Notes: a model not told the origin generated them from the letters alone. A stretch of DNA of 64,000 nt from Paraburkholderia solisilvae (GCF_902859875.1 NZ_CADIKF010000027.1:1-64000); one strand, 5' to 3'; shown: positions 1-11,257, counted from the first letter of the stretch. Numbers and translations are program-made.

Positions 1-2376
<2,376 letters not shown>

Positions 2377-2754
2377 GTTTGACTGGAATAGCTGGGCTGG
2401 TCGAATTGTCGTCTACCGGGGCCGGATGTCGCAATGCGACGGGCAAGCGCGCCCTCGGCGCGTCGGCAGTATCACATAGACGCCTTGCCGGCGTGCATTG
2501 GGAGCGCAGTTGGCGCGAAGTGTCACGGACGCACCGGCGGCGAGCTTACGGGATGAAATATCCGGCGGCCCAGGCCAGGTCAACCCAAGCCGGCTCAGGC
2601 CGGACGGCACCGGTTCAGCGGAAACGGGCGGGCGCCAACCTGCGCAGACGGCACGACGCACGGCCGCAGAGAATACGCTGCGCCGCGCGAATGGCCTCCC
2701 GGTACTGCGTAACCCCGTCGTCGCTCTGTGGCGCGTGATGGTGTCATGTGGGCG
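2377..2754. other. intergenic region, no gene seen
   Basis: 378 bases between the kinase start and the end of the next minus-strand gene. It should hold the kinase promoter. Frames open here have no recognisable protein and no ribosome binding site. I see no terminator with a T tract. Confidence 0.6.
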
Positions 2755-3093
2755 TCACTGGCCCGAACTTTGGCCCACCCCCGCCTTCTTCTGTGCGTTC
2801 TGCAAGTCTTCCGGGTAGTTCGGATCGTTGCCTGTCGGGTGCCAGCCGGCATCTTCGAGCTTCTTGAGTTCGGCATTGCGTTGGGCGCGCGCTTCCTTGC
2901 GAGCCTGTTTTTGCGCCGCCTTGCGCTGCGCTTTGGTCGGGCTTGCGGCCATGGGCGCGGCCGGCTGGACCGCATTGCCGCCTTGCGTGCCGTCGCTGGT
3001 CGCATCCTGCGCGACGGCGGCCGTCGCCGTGGCGGCCGCGAGTGCCGCGGCTGCGAGCAGCGCGGCCAGCCTGGGGAGAGGCAAAGTCTTCAT
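2755..3093 (-). CDS. secreted DUF4148-like small protein
   Basis: 112 residues starting at ATG 3093, six bases after a perfect AGGAGG; a TTG two codons upstream is too close to that site to be the start. An N-terminal signal peptide (MKTLPLPRL followed by an Ala-rich core, cleavage near AVAQDA) precedes a Lys/Arg/Ala-rich helix. The C-terminal motif, LKKLEDAGWHPTGNDPNYPEDLQ, has its closest match in DUF4148 proteins (leading-residue pattern ELxxLExAGY..P...YPxDLQ). This family is abundant in Burkholderiaceae and has no known function. Predicted to be periplasmic. A second member is at 51716-51982. Confidence 0.8.
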   Translation of the reverse strand: MKTLPLPRLAALLAAAALAAATATAAVAQDATSDGTQGGNAVQPAAPMAASPTKAQRKAAQKQARKEARAQRNAELKKLEDAGWHPTGNDPNYPEDLQNAQKKAGVGQSSGQ

Positions 3094-3138
3094 CTGCAAC
3101 CTCCTGTTGTGCTTATCCGTCTTGCGAATGTGCCGCGC

Positions 3139-3387
3139 TCACTTGCCGTCATGCGTGCCGTTATCCGACGACGACGACTGGAACATCTTCTTGCACGGCG
3201 GCGACAATTGATCATAGTGCTGTTTCATGCATGCCTCGATCTTGTCCTTGTTCGGAATTTCCGATGAGCAAAGGCGGAACGCGTCGCTGCGGCATGCCTT
3301 GTCTTCCTCGTCTTGCGACGCGGCGAAAGCAACGCTCTCCATGGCAATGAATGCCAGCAGTACAGCGAAGAATTGTCGTTTCAACAT
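3139..3387 (-). CDS. small cysteine-rich secreted protein
   Basis: 82 residues from ATG 3387 (MLKRQFFAVLL), chosen because it begins a clean signal peptide ending near AFAAS; the longer open frame upstream has no such feature. The mature part has four cysteines in the pattern C-x(8)-C, C-x(10)-C, with CRSDAFRLCSSEIPNKDKI and the ending SPPCKKMF. This resembles the short Cys-rich-repeat secreted proteins of proteobacteria, which have no settled role. It lies 45 bases upstream of the DUF4148-like gene on the same strand and may be co-transcribed with it. Confidence 0.75.
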   Translation of the reverse strand: MLKRQFFAVLLAFIAMESVAFAASQDEEDKACRSDAFRLCSSEIPNKDKIEACMKQHYDQLSPPCKKMFQSSSSDNGTHDGK

Positions 3388-3701
3388 CGTGTCCTCACGA
3401 AAACGGCGGGTCGATCTTCCGCTAAGCTGACAAGAGCAAAAAGCGAACCCGGTCGTGCGGCAGCGCAGCGACGCGACGATGCGCATCGGCAGACAAGCGG
3501 GTGGGACATCATCAGCGTGCGATCGGCGAGCGACCGGTACAGGCTTGACGACGCATGAGCAAACTACGGGCAACGCACGATACGCATGCTATGCTTGCTC
3601 AGCCCCGGCGGGCTGGACTCCGCGTGCCAGCTCCCGACGGAAGGCCGCAACCGGCTCCGCGCATAAAGTCCGCCCTCGAGCGGCTTCGAATACAAACGGC
3701 A
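3388..3701. other. divergent intergenic region
   Basis: 314 bases between the minus-strand Cys-rich protein and the plus-strand GntR regulator. It must carry promoters in both directions. An open frame extends the regulator upstream to 3555 but its residues look unlike any GntR N-terminus. I recognise no operator or terminator. Confidence 0.5.
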
Positions 3702-4430
3702 ATGGACTATCGGCACCTGCAGAAACGAAAAAGCATGCACGCGACGATCGTGCAGGAACTCGGCATCGAGATCGTCAGCGGGCGCTTGGAGCCGGGCGCG
3801 CGGCTGCCGGCCGAGGCCACCTTGTGCGAACAGTACGGCGTCAGCCGCCCGGTGTTGCGTGAGGCGACGCGCGTGCTGGTCGCCAAGGGGCTTGTCATTT
3901 CGAAGCCGCGCGTCGGCAGCATCGTGCGCGCACGCGACGAATGGCACATGCTCGACCCGGACGTGCTGTACTGGACGCTCAATAGCATTCCCGAAGGCGA
4001 GTTCTTCCGTGCGCTGATGACGGTGCGCCGCATCATCGAACCGGCTGCCGCCGCGCTCGCGGCCACGGCCGCCACTGAAGAGGACCTCGTCCGGATCGGT
4101 TCCGCGTACGACCAGATGGAACATGCGCAGAGCGCCGGGGCGCTGCTTGCGCCCGACCTCGAGTTTCACCGCGCGATCATGGCCGCGACGCACAACGACA
4201 TGCTCGCGTATATCGGCAACATGATGTCGCTGGCGCTATCGGAGTCGATCAAGCTGACCAGCCGTCATCCGGACACGCATGCGTTGTCGCTGCCGCGTCA
4301 CAAGGCAATCCTGACGGCCATTCTGAACCGCGATGCGCTCGGCGCGCGCCAGGCGAGCCTTGTGCAACTGGAGAACGCGCGGGTGGACGCCGATTCGATT
4401 CTCGGCCTGGCGGGGCGCGGGCTCAGCTAG
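3702..4430 (+). CDS. FadR-subfamily GntR transcriptional regulator
   Basis: 242 residues from ATG 3702 (MDYRHLQKRK), the position where GntR homology begins; no strong ribosome binding site is visible, so the start is tentative. Residues about 15-80 are a winged helix with LPAEATLCEQYGVSRPVLREA and the wing KPRVGSIV. The C-terminal FCD ligand-binding domain shows the metal/ligand pattern with DLEFHRAIMAATHND and a later LPRHKAIL. This family responds to sugar acids and related carboxylates. It is convergent with the dehydratase gene and probably controls it and the 6587-12268 operon through the palindromes at 6300-6318 and 6523-6540, which fit the FadR-type consensus TNGTNNNACNA. Ligand unknown; an L-arabinonate-pathway intermediate is my guess. 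Confidence 0.88.
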   Translation: MDYRHLQKRKSMHATIVQELGIEIVSGRLEPGARLPAEATLCEQYGVSRPVLREATRVLVAKGLVISKPRVGSIVRARDEWHMLDPDVLYWTLNSIPEGEFFRALMTVRRIIEPAAAALAATAATEEDLVRIGSAYDQMEHAQSAGALLAPDLEFHRAIMAATHNDMLAYIGNMMSLALSESIKLTSRHPDTHALSLPRHKAILTAILNRDALGARQASLVQLENARVDADSILGLAGRGLS

Positions 4431-4533
4431 GCAGCCGGCGCGCGTCGCAGAAGTGGTTGCCGGCGCAACCTTCGCGCCGGCTTGATCCAGCAAGGAGAAC
4501 GGGCCTCGCGGCCCGTGCGCATGCTCAGTGCGC

Positions 4534-6276
4534 TCAGTGTGAATGCGACGGCACTTCCGCGCCGCGGCAGCCGACGAGGAAGTCGAAGTCGCAGCCTTCG
4601 TCCGCCTGCAGCACGTGCTCGACATACAGGTTCCGATAGCCGCTCGCGTCCTTCGGGTTGAGCGTCTGCGCTTCCTTCCATTCGGCGAGACGCGCGACCA
4701 TTTCCTTCTCGTCGATATCGACATGCAGCCGGCCGGCATCGCAATCGAGTTCGATCCAGTCGCCGTTGCGCACCACGGCGAGCGGGCCGCCCGCGCGCGC
4801 TTCAGGCGCGACGTGCAGCACCACCGTGCCGTATGCGGTGCCGCTCATGCGCGCATCGGACACCCGCACCATATCGGTCACGCCCTGCGCGAGCAGCTTC
4901 GGCGGCAGGCCCATATTGCCGACTTCAGCCATGCCCGGGTAGCCCTTTGGACCGCAGTTCTTCATCACGAGCACCGAATCGGCGGTGACGTCGAGATCCG
5001 GGTCGGCGATGCGCTTCTTGTAGTCGTCGAAGTTCTCGAACACGACCGCGCGGCCGCGGTGCTTGAGCAGCGCGGGCGTGGCCGCCGACGGCTTGAGCAC
5101 CGCACCGTTCGGCGCGAGATTGCCACGCAGCACGCACAGGCCGCCGTCTGCGACGAGCGGTTTGTCGAGCGGGCGGATCACTTCGTCGTTGTAGTTCGGC
5201 GCTTCCTTGACGTTGTCCCACAGCGACTTGCCGTTGGCGGTCAGCGCGTCCGGATGCGGCAGCAGGCCCGCTTCGCCGAGGCGGCGCAGCACGGCCGGCA
5301 GGCCGCCCGCGTAATAGAACTCTTCCATCAGGAAGCGGCCCGACGGCTGCAGGTCGACGACGGTCGGCGTGCCGCGTCCGATGCGCGTCCAGTCGTCGAG
5401 CGACAGGTCGACGCCGATGCGGCCGGCGATCGCCTTCAGGTGAATCGCCGCGTTGGTCGAGCCGCCGATTGCCGCATTCGCGCGAATCGCGTTTTCGAAC
5501 GCTTCGCGCGTGAGCAGCTTCGACAGGCGCAGGTCCTGCAACGCCATTTCGACGATGCGCATGCCGGATAGATGCGCGAGCACGTAGCGGCGCGCGTCGA
5601 CGGCAGGAATGGCCGCGTTGTGCGGCAGCGTCACGCCGAGCGCTTCAGCCATGCACGCCATGGTCGACGCGGTGCCCATCGTGTTGCAGGTGCCGGCCGA
5701 GCGCGACATGCCCGCTTCGGCGGACATGAACTCATGAATGGAAATCTTGCCGGCCTTCACCTGCTCGGAGAGTTGCCACACGACGGTGCCCGAGCCGATA
5801 TCGCGGCCATGATGCTTACCGTTCAGCATCGGGCCGCCGGTCACCAGAATGGCCGGCACGTCGCAGCTCGCCGCGCCCATCAGCAGCGCGGGCGTGGTCT
5901 TGTCGCAGCCGGCGAGCAGCACGACCGCGTCGAGCGGATTGCCGCGGATCGATTCCTCGACGTCCATGCTCGCCAGGTTGCGCGTGAACATTGCGGTGGG
6001 CCGCAGGTTCGACTCGCCGTTCGAGAACACGGGGAATTCGACCGGGAAGCCGCCCGCTTCGTATACACCGCGCTTCACGTGTTCGGCGAGCTTGCGAAAG
6101 TGCGCGTTGCACGGCGTGAGTTCCGAGAACGTATTGCAGATGCCGATGATCGGCTTGCCTTCGAATTCGTGGTCCGGAATGCCCTGGTTTTTCATCCAGC
6201 TTCGGTACATGAAGCCGTTCTTGTCAGCCGTGCCGAACCACTGGGCCGAGCGGAGCTTGCGGGGTTGATCAGTCAT
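4534..6276 (-). CDS. IlvD/Edd-family sugar-acid dehydratase, probable L-arabinonate dehydratase
   Basis: 580 residues. Members use a [2Fe-2S] cluster and a divalent metal to turn a sugar acid into a 2-keto-3-deoxy acid; here most likely L-arabinonate to 2-keto-3-deoxy-L-arabinonate (EC 4.2.1.25). Cluster cysteines are visible at 56 (ELTPCN), 124 (LAGCDKTTPA) and 197 (SAGTCNTMGTAS); Lys126 would be the carbamylated metal ligand and Ser478 (DARMSGT) the catalytic base. These sit within two or three positions of the residues known in the Rhizobium L-arabinonate dehydratase, and length matches that sub-family. D-galactonate or D-fuconate could also be used. Divergent from the dehydratase/dehydrogenase/transporter operon and presumably co-regulated with it. 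Confidence 0.88.
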   Translation of the reverse strand: MTDQPRKLRSAQWFGTADKNGFMYRSWMKNQGIPDHEFEGKPIIGICNTFSELTPCNAHFRKLAEHVKRGVYEAGGFPVEFPVFSNGESNLRPTAMFTRNLASMDVEESIRGNPLDAVVLLAGCDKTTPALLMGAASCDVPAILVTGGPMLNGKHHGRDIGSGTVVWQLSEQVKAGKISIHEFMSAEAGMSRSAGTCNTMGTASTMACMAEALGVTLPHNAAIPAVDARRYVLAHLSGMRIVEMALQDLRLSKLLTREAFENAIRANAAIGGSTNAAIHLKAIAGRIGVDLSLDDWTRIGRGTPTVVDLQPSGRFLMEEFYYAGGLPAVLRRLGEAGLLPHPDALTANGKSLWDNVKEAPNYNDEVIRPLDKPLVADGGLCVLRGNLAPNGAVLKPSAATPALLKHRGRAVVFENFDDYKKRIADPDLDVTADSVLVMKNCGPKGYPGMAEVGNMGLPPKLLAQGVTDMVRVSDARMSGTAYGTVVLHVAPEARAGGPLAVVRNGDWIELDCDAGRLHVDIDEKEMVARLAEWKEAQTLNPKDASGYRNLYVEHVLQADEGCDFDFLVGCRGAEVPSHSH

Positions 6277-6299
6277 GTCGTTCCAATCGGATTTTTGTC

Positions 6300-6318
6300 A
6301 ATATAGTAAGACTATATT
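6300..6318. promoter_or_regulatory. operator 1, FadR/GntR-type palindrome
   Basis: Perfect inverted repeat AATATAGT-AAG-ACTATATT. Its centre TAGTAAGACTA fits the FadR-subfamily consensus TNGTNNNACNA exactly. It starts 24 bases upstream of the minus-strand dehydratase ATG and overlaps that gene's -10 box, a position suited to repression. Confidence 0.7.
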
Positions 6319-6340
6319 CGATGCCGCGCGCCGGTGCCAA
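6311..6340 (-). promoter_or_regulatory. sigma-70-like promoter of the dehydratase gene
   Basis: On the minus strand TTGGCA (6340-6335) is followed after 18 bases by TATAGT (6316-6311), a good match to -35/-10 boxes. The -10 box lies inside operator 1. Confidence 0.5.
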
Positions 6341-6522
6341 GCTAAGCTGTAGCAAGACTTTTCGCTGTGGCGGCGCGGGGCGGATTCTGGCGCGTCTACG
6401 CTGATGACAGCCGTATTACGTGCCGCATATCGAGAATTTACCCGTTCTGGCGGACAAATAGAATGACTTTTTATGCGTCGAGAATGGGGGAAAACACTAA
6501 TCACTAGACGAAGCAGTCGCGC

Positions 6523-6540
6523 ATATAGTTTGGCTATTCG
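6523..6540. promoter_or_regulatory. operator 2, FadR/GntR-type half-conserved palindrome
   Basis: ATATAGT-TTGG-CTATTCG. It keeps the ATAG-N5-CTAT core of operator 1 with identical spacing; the centre TAGTTTGGCTA has one mismatch to TNGTNNNACNA. A TATAGT -10-like box at 6524-6529 overlaps it. It lies about 47 bases upstream of the GTG start at 6587, so the two sites guard the two divergent promoters. Confidence 0.6.
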
Positions 6541-6586
6541 AAAATGCGCCGGTTTGCGCACAGCAGAACAACAGGAGTCTCACATA

Positions 6587-7510
6587 GTGGCCAATTCGCC
6601 TCGCTTCTCCGGTCTTTTCCCCGTCGCGCCAACGCCGTTTACCGCATCGGGCGAACTCGACCTCGACGGCCAGCGGCGTGTGATCGACTGCATGGTCGAT
6701 CAGAAAGTGGACGGCATCTGCATTCTGGCGAACTACTCCGAGCAGTTCGTGCTGACCGATGCGGAGCGCGACACGCTGGTGGACCTGTGTCTCACGCACA
6801 CCGCCGGCCGCGTGCCGGTGATGGCCACCTGCAGCCACTTCAGCACGCAGATCGCGAGCGAGCGCGCAAAGCGCGCGGTTGCCGCGGGCGCGAGCATCAT
6901 CATGGTGATGCCGCCGTATCACGGCGCGTCGCTGCGGGTCGATGAAAACGCGATGTACGAGCATTTCGCCCGCATCGCCGACGCAGCCGGCGTGCCGGTG
7001 ATGATTCAGGACGCGCCGCTGTCCGGCGTGGCGCTGTCGGTGCCGTTCCTCGTGCGCATCGCGCGCGAACTGCCGCTCGTGCGCTATTTCAAGATCGAAG
7101 TGCCGGGCGCGGCGGCGAAGCTGCGCGCGCTGATCGCCGCCGGCGGCGATGTGATCGAAGGCCCGTTCGACGGTGAAGAAGCGATCACGCTGATGCCCGA
7201 CCTCGATGCGGGCGCAACCGGTACGATGTCGAGCGCGCTGCTGCCGGACCTGATCCGTCCGGTGTTCGACGCGTTCCGCGCCGGGCGGCGCGACGAAGCG
7301 CGCGCGGGCTATGCGCGCATCCTGCCGCTGATCAATTATGAAAATCGCCAGTGCGGGTTGCGTGCCACTAAAACCGTCATGATGGAAGGTGGCGTGATCA
7401 GGAGCGATGCCGTGCGTCATCCGCTCGAAGCGCTGTCCGGCGCGACCCGCGCCGAACTGCTCGAACTCGCGCGCGAAGCGAACCCGCTCGCGTTGCGCTG
7501 GGGCCATTGA
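6587..7510 (+). CDS. DHDPS/NAL-family 2-keto-3-deoxy-L-arabinonate dehydratase (probable)
   Basis: 307 residues from GTG 6587, nine bases after AGGAG; this start is preferred over an ATG at 6473 that would translate through operator 2. Members are class I aldolase-fold TIM barrels with a Schiff-base lysine, here Lys169 in RYFKIEVPG. The substrate loop IQDAPLSG replaces the YNVP loop of dihydrodipicolinate synthase, as in 2-keto-3-deoxy-L-arabinonate dehydratases (EC 4.2.1.43), which make 2-oxoglutarate semialdehyde. First gene of the operon; the dehydrogenase starts 15 bases after it. An aldolase acting on the same compound is the alternative. Confidence 0.85.
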   Translation: MANSPRFSGLFPVAPTPFTASGELDLDGQRRVIDCMVDQKVDGICILANYSEQFVLTDAERDTLVDLCLTHTAGRVPVMATCSHFSTQIASERAKRAVAAGASIIMVMPPYHGASLRVDENAMYEHFARIADAAGVPVMIQDAPLSGVALSVPFLVRIARELPLVRYFKIEVPGAAAKLRALIAAGGDVIEGPFDGEEAITLMPDLDAGATGTMSSALLPDLIRPVFDAFRAGRRDEARAGYARILPLINYENRQCGLRATKTVMMEGGVIRSDAVRHPLEALSGATRAELLELAREANPLALRWGH

Positions 7511-7524
7511 CCGCATAACCCGAT

Positions 7525-8454
7525 ATGAACAGAAAACTTTCGATCGCCATCGTCGGTGTCGGCAAGATCGCGCGCGACCAGCATCTGCCCGCGATCGCGG
7601 GGCTCGACCGCTTCGACCTGGTGGCGTGCGCAAGCCGCAATGCGACGGTCGAAGGCGTGCGCAACTATCCAGGCATCGACGCGTTGCTGAAGGGCGAGCC
7701 CGAACTCGACGCGGTGTCGCTGTGCGCAACGCCGCACGTGCGCTTCGACCAGGCGCGCGCGGCGCTCGAGGCCGGCAAGCACGTGATGCTCGAAAAGCCG
7801 CCCGGCGCGAGCGTGCATGAAGTCGAGGTGCTGCGCGAGATGGCGCGCGCCGCGGGCCGCACGCTGTTCGCGACGTGGCATTCGCGTTACTCGCCGGCTG
7901 TCGAAGTGACGCGCGAATACCTCGCGAAGCATGCAATCCACTCGGTTCACGTGCGCTGGAAAGAAGACGTGCGGCGCTGGCATCCGGGCCAGGAATGGAT
8001 CTGGACGCCCGGCGGGCTCGGTGTGTTCGATCCGGGCATCAACGCGCTGTCGATCGTCACGCGCATTCTGCCGCGCGAAATCATCCTGAAGTCGGCCGCG
8101 CTGTCGGTGCCGTCGAACCGCCAGACGCCGATTGCCGCCGAACTCGATTTCAGCGACGAGCAGGGCGTGCCCGTGCATGCGTCGTTCGACTGGCGATATG
8201 GTCCGGTCGAGCAGTGGGAAATCGAAGTGGAGACGAGCGGCGGCACGGTGCTTCTGACGGAAGGCGGCAAGCGCCTTGCGATCGCGGGCAAGCCGGTCGA
8301 TCTCGCGCCGGAGCGCGAATATCCGGCGCTGTATGAGCGTTTTCAATGGCTGATCGACCACGGCGAGCAGGACGTCGACGTGCGGCCGTTGCGCCTCGTG
8401 GCTGACGCGTTCCTGCTCGGCAGCCACCATGCGGTCGAGCCGTTCGAAGACTGA
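7525..8454 (+). CDS. Gfo/Idh/MocA-family sugar 1-dehydrogenase (L-arabinose/D-galactose type)
   Basis: 309 residues. The Rossmann N-terminus begins IAIVGVGKIARDQHLPAI and carries the family EKPPGASVHE motif (the EKP Lys is catalytic/cofactor linked). The later GVFDPGINALSIV motif matches the L-arabinose 1-dehydrogenase and D-galactose 1-dehydrogenase sub-family known from Azospirillum and Pseudomonas. It would oxidise L-arabinose (and probably D-galactose or D-fucose) to the lactone with NAD(P). No lactonase is encoded in this cluster, so lactone opening is spontaneous or done elsewhere. Sits between the keto-acid dehydratase and the importer genes on the same strand. Confidence 0.87.
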   Translation: MNRKLSIAIVGVGKIARDQHLPAIAGLDRFDLVACASRNATVEGVRNYPGIDALLKGEPELDAVSLCATPHVRFDQARAALEAGKHVMLEKPPGASVHEVEVLREMARAAGRTLFATWHSRYSPAVEVTREYLAKHAIHSVHVRWKEDVRRWHPGQEWIWTPGGLGVFDPGINALSIVTRILPREIILKSAALSVPSNRQTPIAAELDFSDEQGVPVHASFDWRYGPVEQWEIEVETSGGTVLLTEGGKRLAIAGKPVDLAPEREYPALYERFQWLIDHGEQDVDVRPLRLVADAFLLGSHHAVEPFED

Positions 8455-8585
8455 GCAGTAAAAACCACGTAACGAGAGAGAACGCGGCGCTGCGTGCACC
8501 GAGGGGCATCGACGTGCGCAAGCAGGCCGCAAATAAACGATTCAATCCACATCTACGGTTCAACGACTTTACCAAGGAGACACGC

Positions 8586-9590
8586 ATGACCAACCCGATT
8601 CGCCGCCTGACGCTGTCCGCGCTGGTTGCCACGCTGTGCGCGGCGCCGCTCGCGCTGCCGCTCGCCGCACATGCCGATGCACCGCTGAAAATCGGCGTGC
8701 TCGTGAAGATGCCGGAGCAGGCATGGTTCATCAATGAAGAGAAGGCAGCGACCGCGCTCGGCCAGAAGGAGGGCTTCTCGGTGGTCAACATCGGCACGCC
8801 GGACGGCGAGAAGGTGCTCGCCGCGATCGACAACCTCGGTGCGCAAGGCGCGCAAGGCTTCGTGATCTGCCCGCCGGACGTGCGTCTCGGACCGGCCATT
8901 CAGGCGCGTGCAAAGCGCTACAACATGAAGTTCGTCACGGTTGACGATCAACTCGTCGACTCGACCGGCAAGCCGCTCGCGGACGTCCCGCATCTGGGCA
9001 TGTCGGCGTTCAAGATCGGCAATCAGGTGGGCCAGGCGATCACCGACGAAATGAAGAAGCGCGGCTGGAAGCCGGAAGAAGTGGGCGCGATCCGCATCAC
9101 CGACTATGAGCTGCCGACCGCGAAGCTGCGCACCGACGGCGCGTCCGCCACGCTGCTCGCCAACGGCTTCAAGAAGGACAACATTTTCGACGCGCCGCAA
9201 AAGACGACGGACGACGAAGGCGGCTTCAATGCGGCGTCGCCGGTTCTGTCGAAGCACCCGAACATCAAGAAGTGGGTGATTTTCGCGCTGAACGAAGAAA
9301 CGGTGCTGGGCGGCGTGCGCGCGACCGAGCAGTTGCATATCCCGGCATCCGACGTGATTGGCGTCGGCATCAACGGTGCGGGCGAAGCGTTTGCCGAGTT
9401 CCAGAAGAAGGAACCGACGGGCTTCTACGGCACGATCGCGGTGAGCTCGACGAACCACGGCAAGGAAAGTGCACAGAACCTCGTCGACTGGATCAAGTCG
9501 GGAAAGCAGCCGCCGGCTGACACGCAGACCACCGGCAAGCTGATGACGCGCGACAACTGGAAGGACGTGCGTACGGATCTGGGTATTTAA
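8586..9590 (+). CDS. araF: L-arabinose ABC transporter, periplasmic binding protein
   Basis: 334 residues from ATG 8586, preceded by AAGGAGA. Signal peptide ends near LAAHADAP. The mature protein is a type I periplasmic sugar-binding fold and keeps AraF-like stretches such as KIGVLVKMPEQAWFINEE, VTVDDQLVDSTGKP and GVGINGAGEAFAEF. Delivers sugar to the AraG/AraH pair that follows. A 10-bp hairpin lies in the gap before araG. Specificity by family; D-galactose might also be bound. Confidence 0.92.
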   Translation: MTNPIRRLTLSALVATLCAAPLALPLAAHADAPLKIGVLVKMPEQAWFINEEKAATALGQKEGFSVVNIGTPDGEKVLAAIDNLGAQGAQGFVICPPDVRLGPAIQARAKRYNMKFVTVDDQLVDSTGKPLADVPHLGMSAFKIGNQVGQAITDEMKKRGWKPEEVGAIRITDYELPTAKLRTDGASATLLANGFKKDNIFDAPQKTTDDEGGFNAASPVLSKHPNIKKWVIFALNEETVLGGVRATEQLHIPASDVIGVGINGAGEAFAEFQKKEPTGFYGTIAVSSTNHGKESAQNLVDWIKSGKQPPADTQTTGKLMTRDNWKDVRTDLGI

Positions 9591-9600
9591 GTGTGTGTCG

Positions 9601-9634
9601 CGCGAGGCCGCTGCGCTGACGGACCGGCCTCGCG
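9601..9634 (+). promoter_or_regulatory. stem-loop between binding-protein and ATPase genes
   Basis: CGCGAGGCCG (9601-9610) pairs perfectly with CGGCCTCGCG (9625-9634) around a 14-base loop, with no T tract. Such hairpins at the 3' end of a binding-protein gene often stabilise its mRNA or reduce read-through, so more binding protein than ATPase is made; that role is inference here. Confidence 0.55.
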
Positions 9635-9676
9635 TCGAGCGCAGTACTGCGGGATGCAACAACGGAAACATGCACG

Positions 9677-11215
9677 ATGACGGTCAATGCTGAAACAGGC
9701 GCGCCGCACATGCGGCCGCGTACCGAGGCAGGCACGCACCTCGAGCTCGACGGAATCTCCGTCAGCTTTCCGGGCGTGCTGGCGCTCGACAACGTGTCGT
9801 TCGAAGTGCGCGGCGGGGAAGTGCACGGCCTGATGGGCGAGAACGGCGCGGGCAAATCGACGCTGCTGAAGGTGCTGTCGGGCGTGAATCAGCCTGCGTC
9901 GGGCGCATTGCGCCTCGCGGGCGTCGAACACAGGTTCACGACCACCAAGGCGGCGATCGAGGCCGGCATCGCGATCATCTACCAGGAGTTGCATCTCGTC
10001 CCGGAACTGACGGTTGCGGAAAACCTGATGCTCGGGCAACTGCCGAACCGCTTCGGCGTGCTCGATGAAAAAGCGCTGGTCAAGCGCGCGATGGACGAGC
10101 TCGAACGCCTGGGCGAATCGATCGACCCGAATATGCAGGTCAAGCGCCTGTCGATCGGGCAGCGGCAGATGATAGAGATCGGCAAGGCGCTGATGCGCGA
10201 TGCACGCGTGATCGCGTTCGATGAGCCGACCAGTTCGCTGTCCGCGCGGGAAACGGAGAATCTTTTCAGAATCATCAATGCGTTGCGCGCGCAAGGCCGC
10301 GCGGTGATTTACGTGACGCATCGGATGGATGAAGTCTACGAACTGTGCGACCGCGTCACGGTGTTCCGTGACGGGCGTCGCATCGAAACGTTTGATTCGG
10401 TTGCAGACCTCGACCGCGACCGGCTGATCAGTTGCATGGTCGGCCGGTCGATTCGGGACGTGTACGGCTACCGGCCGCGCGCCGCCGGCGAAGTGCAGCT
10501 CGATGTGAAGGGGTTGCTCGGGCCGGGGCTGACGGAGCCGGTGTCGTTCACCGCGAGGAAGGGCGAGATTGTCGGCTTCTTCGGGCTGGTCGGCGCGGGG
10601 CGCTCCGAACTGATGAAACTGATTTACGGCGCGGTAGCGCCGAGCGCGGGACATATCGAACTGAACGGCAAGCGTGTCGCGTTCTCGACGCCGCGCGACG
10701 CAGTGCGCGCAGGTATCGCGCTGTGCCCGGAAGATCGCAAGCAGGAAGGCATCGTCGCGATCGCGTCGGTGGCCGACAACCTGAACATCAGCGCGCGGCG
10801 CCATTTCAGCGCGGCGCGCTTCCTGTTGAACGCGCGGCGCGAACGCGACCTGGCGCGCGAGTATATCGACAAGCTGTCCATCAAGACCCGCAATACCGAA
10901 ACGGCGATCGGCACATTGTCCGGCGGCAATCAGCAGAAGGTGATCCTGTCGCGCTGGCTGGCGGAGCGCATCGACGTCTTTCTGCTCGACGAGCCGACCC
11001 GCGGCATCGACGTCGGCGCGCGCTCCGAGATTTACGAGCTGCTCTATGAGCTTGCGGAAGCGGGGCGCACGGTCGTCGTCGTATCGAGCGACCTCGCTGA
11101 AGTGATCGGCATTGCCGATCGCGTGCTGGTGATGAAAGAAGGGCGCGTTGTCGGCGATCTGCCGAAGGCGCAGGCCACACCCGACCAATTGATCAAACTG
11201 GCTCTGCCGCATTGA
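9677..11215 (+). CDS. araG: L-arabinose ABC transporter, duplicated ATPase
   Basis: 512 residues, two nucleotide-binding domains. The first has Walker A GENGAGKST, signature LSIGQRQMIE and Walker B VIAFDEPTS. In the second the Walker A is degenerate (GLVGAGRSE) while the signature LSGGNQQKV and VFLLDEPTRGID are intact. That asymmetry is normal for the RbsA/AraG/MglA class. Cytoplasmic side of the importer. No strong ribosome binding site precedes ATG 9677. Confidence 0.93.
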   Translation: MTVNAETGAPHMRPRTEAGTHLELDGISVSFPGVLALDNVSFEVRGGEVHGLMGENGAGKSTLLKVLSGVNQPASGALRLAGVEHRFTTTKAAIEAGIAIIYQELHLVPELTVAENLMLGQLPNRFGVLDEKALVKRAMDELERLGESIDPNMQVKRLSIGQRQMIEIGKALMRDARVIAFDEPTSSLSARETENLFRIINALRAQGRAVIYVTHRMDEVYELCDRVTVFRDGRRIETFDSVADLDRDRLISCMVGRSIRDVYGYRPRAAGEVQLDVKGLLGPGLTEPVSFTARKGEIVGFFGLVGAGRSELMKLIYGAVAPSAGHIELNGKRVAFSTPRDAVRAGIALCPEDRKQEGIVAIASVADNLNISARRHFSAARFLLNARRERDLAREYIDKLSIKTRNTETAIGTLSGGNQQKVILSRWLAERIDVFLLDEPTRGIDVGARSEIYELLYELAEAGRTVVVVSSDLAEVIGIADRVLVMKEGRVVGDLPKAQATPDQLIKLALPH

Positions 11216-11257
11216 GCCGCTGACAGCAACGGCGCGCGGTTCACTGCGCGCGACTGG

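Noticed and set aside
4458..4533. GC-rich hairpins between the convergent GntR and dehydratase genes
   Set aside because: No T tract and short arms; random pairing is expected at this GC content.
6473..6586. Upstream extension of the KDA-dehydratase gene to ATG 6473
   Set aside because: It would translate through the operator-like palindrome and promoter, and the GTG at 6587 has a good ribosome binding site.
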